Assembly: GCA_002714815.1 (NCBI GenBank)
Contig: PAYI01000011.1
Coordinates: 39,965-47,175, forward strand
DNA length: 7,211 nucleotides
Direction of reading: 5' to 3'
Source: Flavobacteriaceae bacterium
GTDB taxonomy: Bacteria > Bacteroidota > Bacteroidia > Flavobacteriales > Flavobacteriaceae
Both the position numbers and the translations under genes were made by a program. This document shows positions 5,064 through 7,211 of the stretch, piece by piece. The notes under the pieces are model-generated. The model did not search any database. It saw nothing but the letters and a program-made list of their open reading frames with translations, and was not told the origin of the DNA. Each line of letters opens with the position of its first letter. Position 1 is the first letter of the stretch.

Positions 5064-7211
5064 TTAGTTTTTTCCAATACCTGGTAGATTTAAAGATGGT
5101 ACCTGTTGGGTCCAAGGATATTTTTGCTTTTTCTCTGAAGGATATATCATGTTCAATGTTTCAGCGTCATAAACAAATCCATTTTTTACAACATATTTTA
5201 TTTGATTTGTGTTTCGAATATTGTCTAATGGATTTTTTTCTAAAACTACCAAATCTGCCAATTTCCCTTCTTCTATACTCCCTAAATCATTTGATAAGCC
5301 CAAAGCCTCTGCCCCTAGTATAGTAGCAACTTTTAACATATTATGATTTGAAATACCTCCCGAATGCATGCTCCATAGTTCCCAATGATAACCTAGTCCT
5401 TGGAGTTGTCCATGTGAACCTACTCCTGATATTCCACCTGCCTCAACCAAGTCTTTTACAAATACCGCATGGTCTTCAAAAACATATTCTTCTTTCATAA
5501 ACCAGCCTGAATTTCTTCTTCTAGACTTTCTATCTAATTCTGATTTAGGAGTAAAGCGGTTTATTTTATCATCTAGCTGTACATCTTCTGTTGCATAATA
5601 ATAATTTTCAGCCCAAGGTCCACCATAAGAAACAAGTAAGGTAGGGGTATAAGCTGTTTTAGAAGCTGATACAAAATCGATAAAGTCCTTATATAACGGA
5701 TATACTGGAAATGAATGTTCATGACCAGGATATCCATCCAAAATTTGTGTAATATTCAATTTAAAATCTAACCCCCCTTCTGTAGTTGGCATTAATTTTT
5801 GCTCTTTTGCTGCTTCGATAATCCACTGTCTATGTTGACGATTTCCAGTCAAATACATTTTTATAGTTTTCGTATTATAGTATTTAGAATATTGCATTAA
5901 AACATCACGTGCATGGTCTAAACTTTTAATATTATATCCCCAATATCCTACTCCTGGTCCGGTGGAGTAGATTCTAGGGCCTGGTATTATCCCTGCTTCA
6001 ACCATATCAGCATATGTCAAAACATCAGTTGTTGCAGTTTGAGGATCGCGAGTAGTTGTTACACCATAAGCTAGGTTTGCAGCATAAACCCAAACACTAT
6101 TTTTGTGTAGCCCCCAAGCAGGCCACATATGGGCGTGTGTATCTACAAATCCTGGTATTATAAATTTACCTTCCAAATTAATTTGCCTAAGTCCTTGAGG
6201 TAGTTCAATTTCTTCTGATTTGCCCACCTTTTCTATTCTATTATTTTTTAAAATAATTGTTCCATTTTCGATAATCTCTTTTCCAGCCATAGTAATCAAA
6301 GTTGCATTAGTAAACGCTAATCGACCTTTCGCCATAGCTCTTTGAACTTTTACAATAATATCTTTTTCTTTTGCTTGATAATCTTCAATACTTTTATCTT
6401 CTTCGTCAGATGATGAAATGTTGTGATTCCCGTCCTCAATTTCAACAGCTTTCTCTGCATCTTTTTTTAGTTTATCAACCTGTTTTGCTTTTAAAATATC
6501 ATAACGAAAAAGAGTTTTACCAAGGGTCCAATAAACTATATTACCAGTTGAATCCCAACTAGGAAACTGTCCTCCGAACTTAGTAAGCTTACGAGAGGGG
6601 AAATCGGCTTCATCTGGATCATTAACATTTATTTTCGCTCCATCAGCTCCTAAATATGGAACAGTGACAACGTATATATCATTATTTATCTGTGCTAGTG
6701 CGTAAGGACCTTTGGGAGCGCGTGTCAATATTGAAGCTTTGGATGGTTTTTTCTCTGGTGCTGTTGGTGTATCAGATAATAAATGATTATGATCATATGA
6801 AGATCCATATACTGTTATTCCATCTACAGTAAGATGCTTTTTTTGATCAGTTCCATCCCATTTTATAGAAACCAAACCATCTTTAGAATTTAAATAAATT
6901 CGATTATCGTTTTGTGCAAAATGTGGATTAGATAGACCATAAGCTTTTGTTATTAATCTAGTTTTACCAGGATTATCAGCTTCAAGCCAAACCAAATTAG
7001 CTTTTTGTTTAAAAGCCCTTGGTCCGTCCGAATCTTTGAATTGTTGAGCTGAACCCTTAAATACAACAATTCTATTGTCAAGACTCCAAGTAGGTTGAGT
7101 AAAAACTCCTAATTCATTAGTCATTTTTATTGGCTTTGAAATCTTATCAACTCTTTGCTTATAAACACTCCCTCCATTTTCAGGGTCCCAAGTGACAAAA
7201 GCAATTTCTTT
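5064..7211 (-). CDS. PD40 beta-propeller / amidohydrolase fusion protein (5' partial)
   Basis: The frame is open to the window's right edge: 715 residues are visible, and the ATG at 7124 is internal (visible residue 30), since the 29 codons upstream continue a propeller blade. Visible residues 1-240 are TolB/PD40-type blades, seen as repeated xxPxW-S-x-D-x-RIVxF motifs (TQPTWSLDNRIVVF, SNPHFAQNDNRIYL, QFPSWDSTGNIVYW). An acidic linker covers about 255-285. Residues about 297-690 are an amidohydrolase of the imidazolonepropionase-like group: PGFVDTHAHMW with the HxH metal pair (His359, His361; codons 6135-6137 and 6129-6131), a possible bridging Lys451 in TIKMY, His497 and His499 in GHEHSF, and the usual closing GSIEEGKLADLVVL. 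The last canonical metal ligand, normally Asp, falls in GVGSHGQLQGLG. Complete proteins of this type are usually over 1000 residues, with a signal peptide and further blades, so about a third is missing here. It probably acts in the periplasm as a metal-dependent C-N hydrolase; the substrate is unknown. Confidence 0.9.
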   Translation of the reverse strand, partial: KEIAFVTWDPENGGSVYKQRVDKISKPIKMTNELGVFTQPTWSLDNRIVVFKGSAQQFKDSDGPRAFKQKANLVWLEADNPGKTRLITKAYGLSNPHFAQNDNRIYLNSKDGLVSIKWDGTDQKKHLTVDGITVYGSSYDHNHLLSDTPTAPEKKPSKASILTRAPKGPYALAQINNDIYVVTVPYLGADGAKINVNDPDEADFPSRKLTKFGGQFPSWDSTGNIVYWTLGKTLFRYDILKAKQVDKLKKDAEKAVEIEDGNHNISSSDEEDKSIEDYQAKEKDIIVKVQRAMAKGRLAFTNATLITMAGKEIIENGTIILKNNRIEKVGKSEEIELPQGLRQINLEGKFIIPGFVDTHAHMWPAWGLHKNSVWVYAANLAYGVTTTRDPQTATTDVLTYADMVEAGIIPGPRIYSTGPGVGYWGYNIKSLDHARDVLMQYSKYYNTKTIKMYLTGNRQHRQWIIEAAKEQKLMPTTEGGLDFKLNITQILDGYPGHEHSFPVYPLYKDFIDFVSASKTAYTPTLLVSYGGPWAENYYYATEDVQLDDKINRFTPKSELDRKSRRRNSGWFMKEEYVFEDHAVFVKDLVEAGGISGVGSHGQLQGLGYHWELWSMHSGGISNHNMLKVATILGAEALGLSNDLGSIEEGKLADLVVLEKNPLDNIRNTNQIKYVVKNGFVYDAETLNMIYPSEKKQKYPWTQQVPSLNLPGIGKN

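Noticed and set aside
5096..5323. 75-codon open frame on the plus strand
   Set aside because: It is antisense to the conserved C-terminus of the amidohydrolase and shows no family features.
6371..6562. 63-codon open frame on the plus strand
   Set aside because: It is antisense to the acidic linker and last propeller blade of the amidohydrolase; its Leu/Gln-rich translation reflects the opposite strand.
7122..7124. ATG as start of the amidohydrolase gene
   Set aside because: The frame continues without a stop to the window edge and the upstream codons encode another propeller blade strand (KEIAFVTWDP).

Overview
The window is AT-rich (roughly one third G+C by eye) and fully coding apart from short gaps. 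Poly-A/poly-T tracts are common and starts lack Shine-Dalgarno sequences. The protein families present (GH2 with an N-terminal sugar-binding domain, amidohydrolase fused to a PD40 propeller, DUF2231 plus planctomycete-type cytochrome) suggest a Bacteroidota bacterium, most likely a marine or environmental flavobacterium-like organism. This assignment is an inference from gene content and composition.

Layout: two plus-strand genes converge on two minus-strand genes. On the plus strand, a sugar-phosphate isomerase/epimerase-like TIM barrel (1-768, 5' end cut by the window) is followed 6 bases later by a membrane-anchored haem protein (775-2145) made of DUF2231, a CXXCH cytochrome domain and a short leucine-rich repeat. 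On the minus strand, a PD40 propeller-amidohydrolase fusion (5064-7211, 5' end cut by the window) is followed after 58 bases by a secreted 951-residue GH2 glycosidase (2150-5005). The two pairs meet tail to tail with only 4 bases between stop codons. Those stops lie in a 14-base A/T palindrome that may be the only termination signal for both units.

How the genes may work together: the isomerase-like protein and the planctomycete-type cytochrome are plausibly one transcription unit for oxidative or isomerising handling of sugars or polyols. The minus-strand pair is an exported glycosidase behind a probably exported metal-dependent hydrolase. Both halves are consistent with scavenging of organic matter, but no SusC/SusD pair, sulfatase or regulator is visible, so the substrate cannot be named. 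There are no RNA genes, mobile elements, CRISPR arrays or gene-free stretches over 300 bases. I found no strong case for a wholly new system. The most unusual items are the DUF2231-cytochrome-LRR protein and the amidohydrolase whose usual metal-binding Asp position reads Ser-His-Gly.
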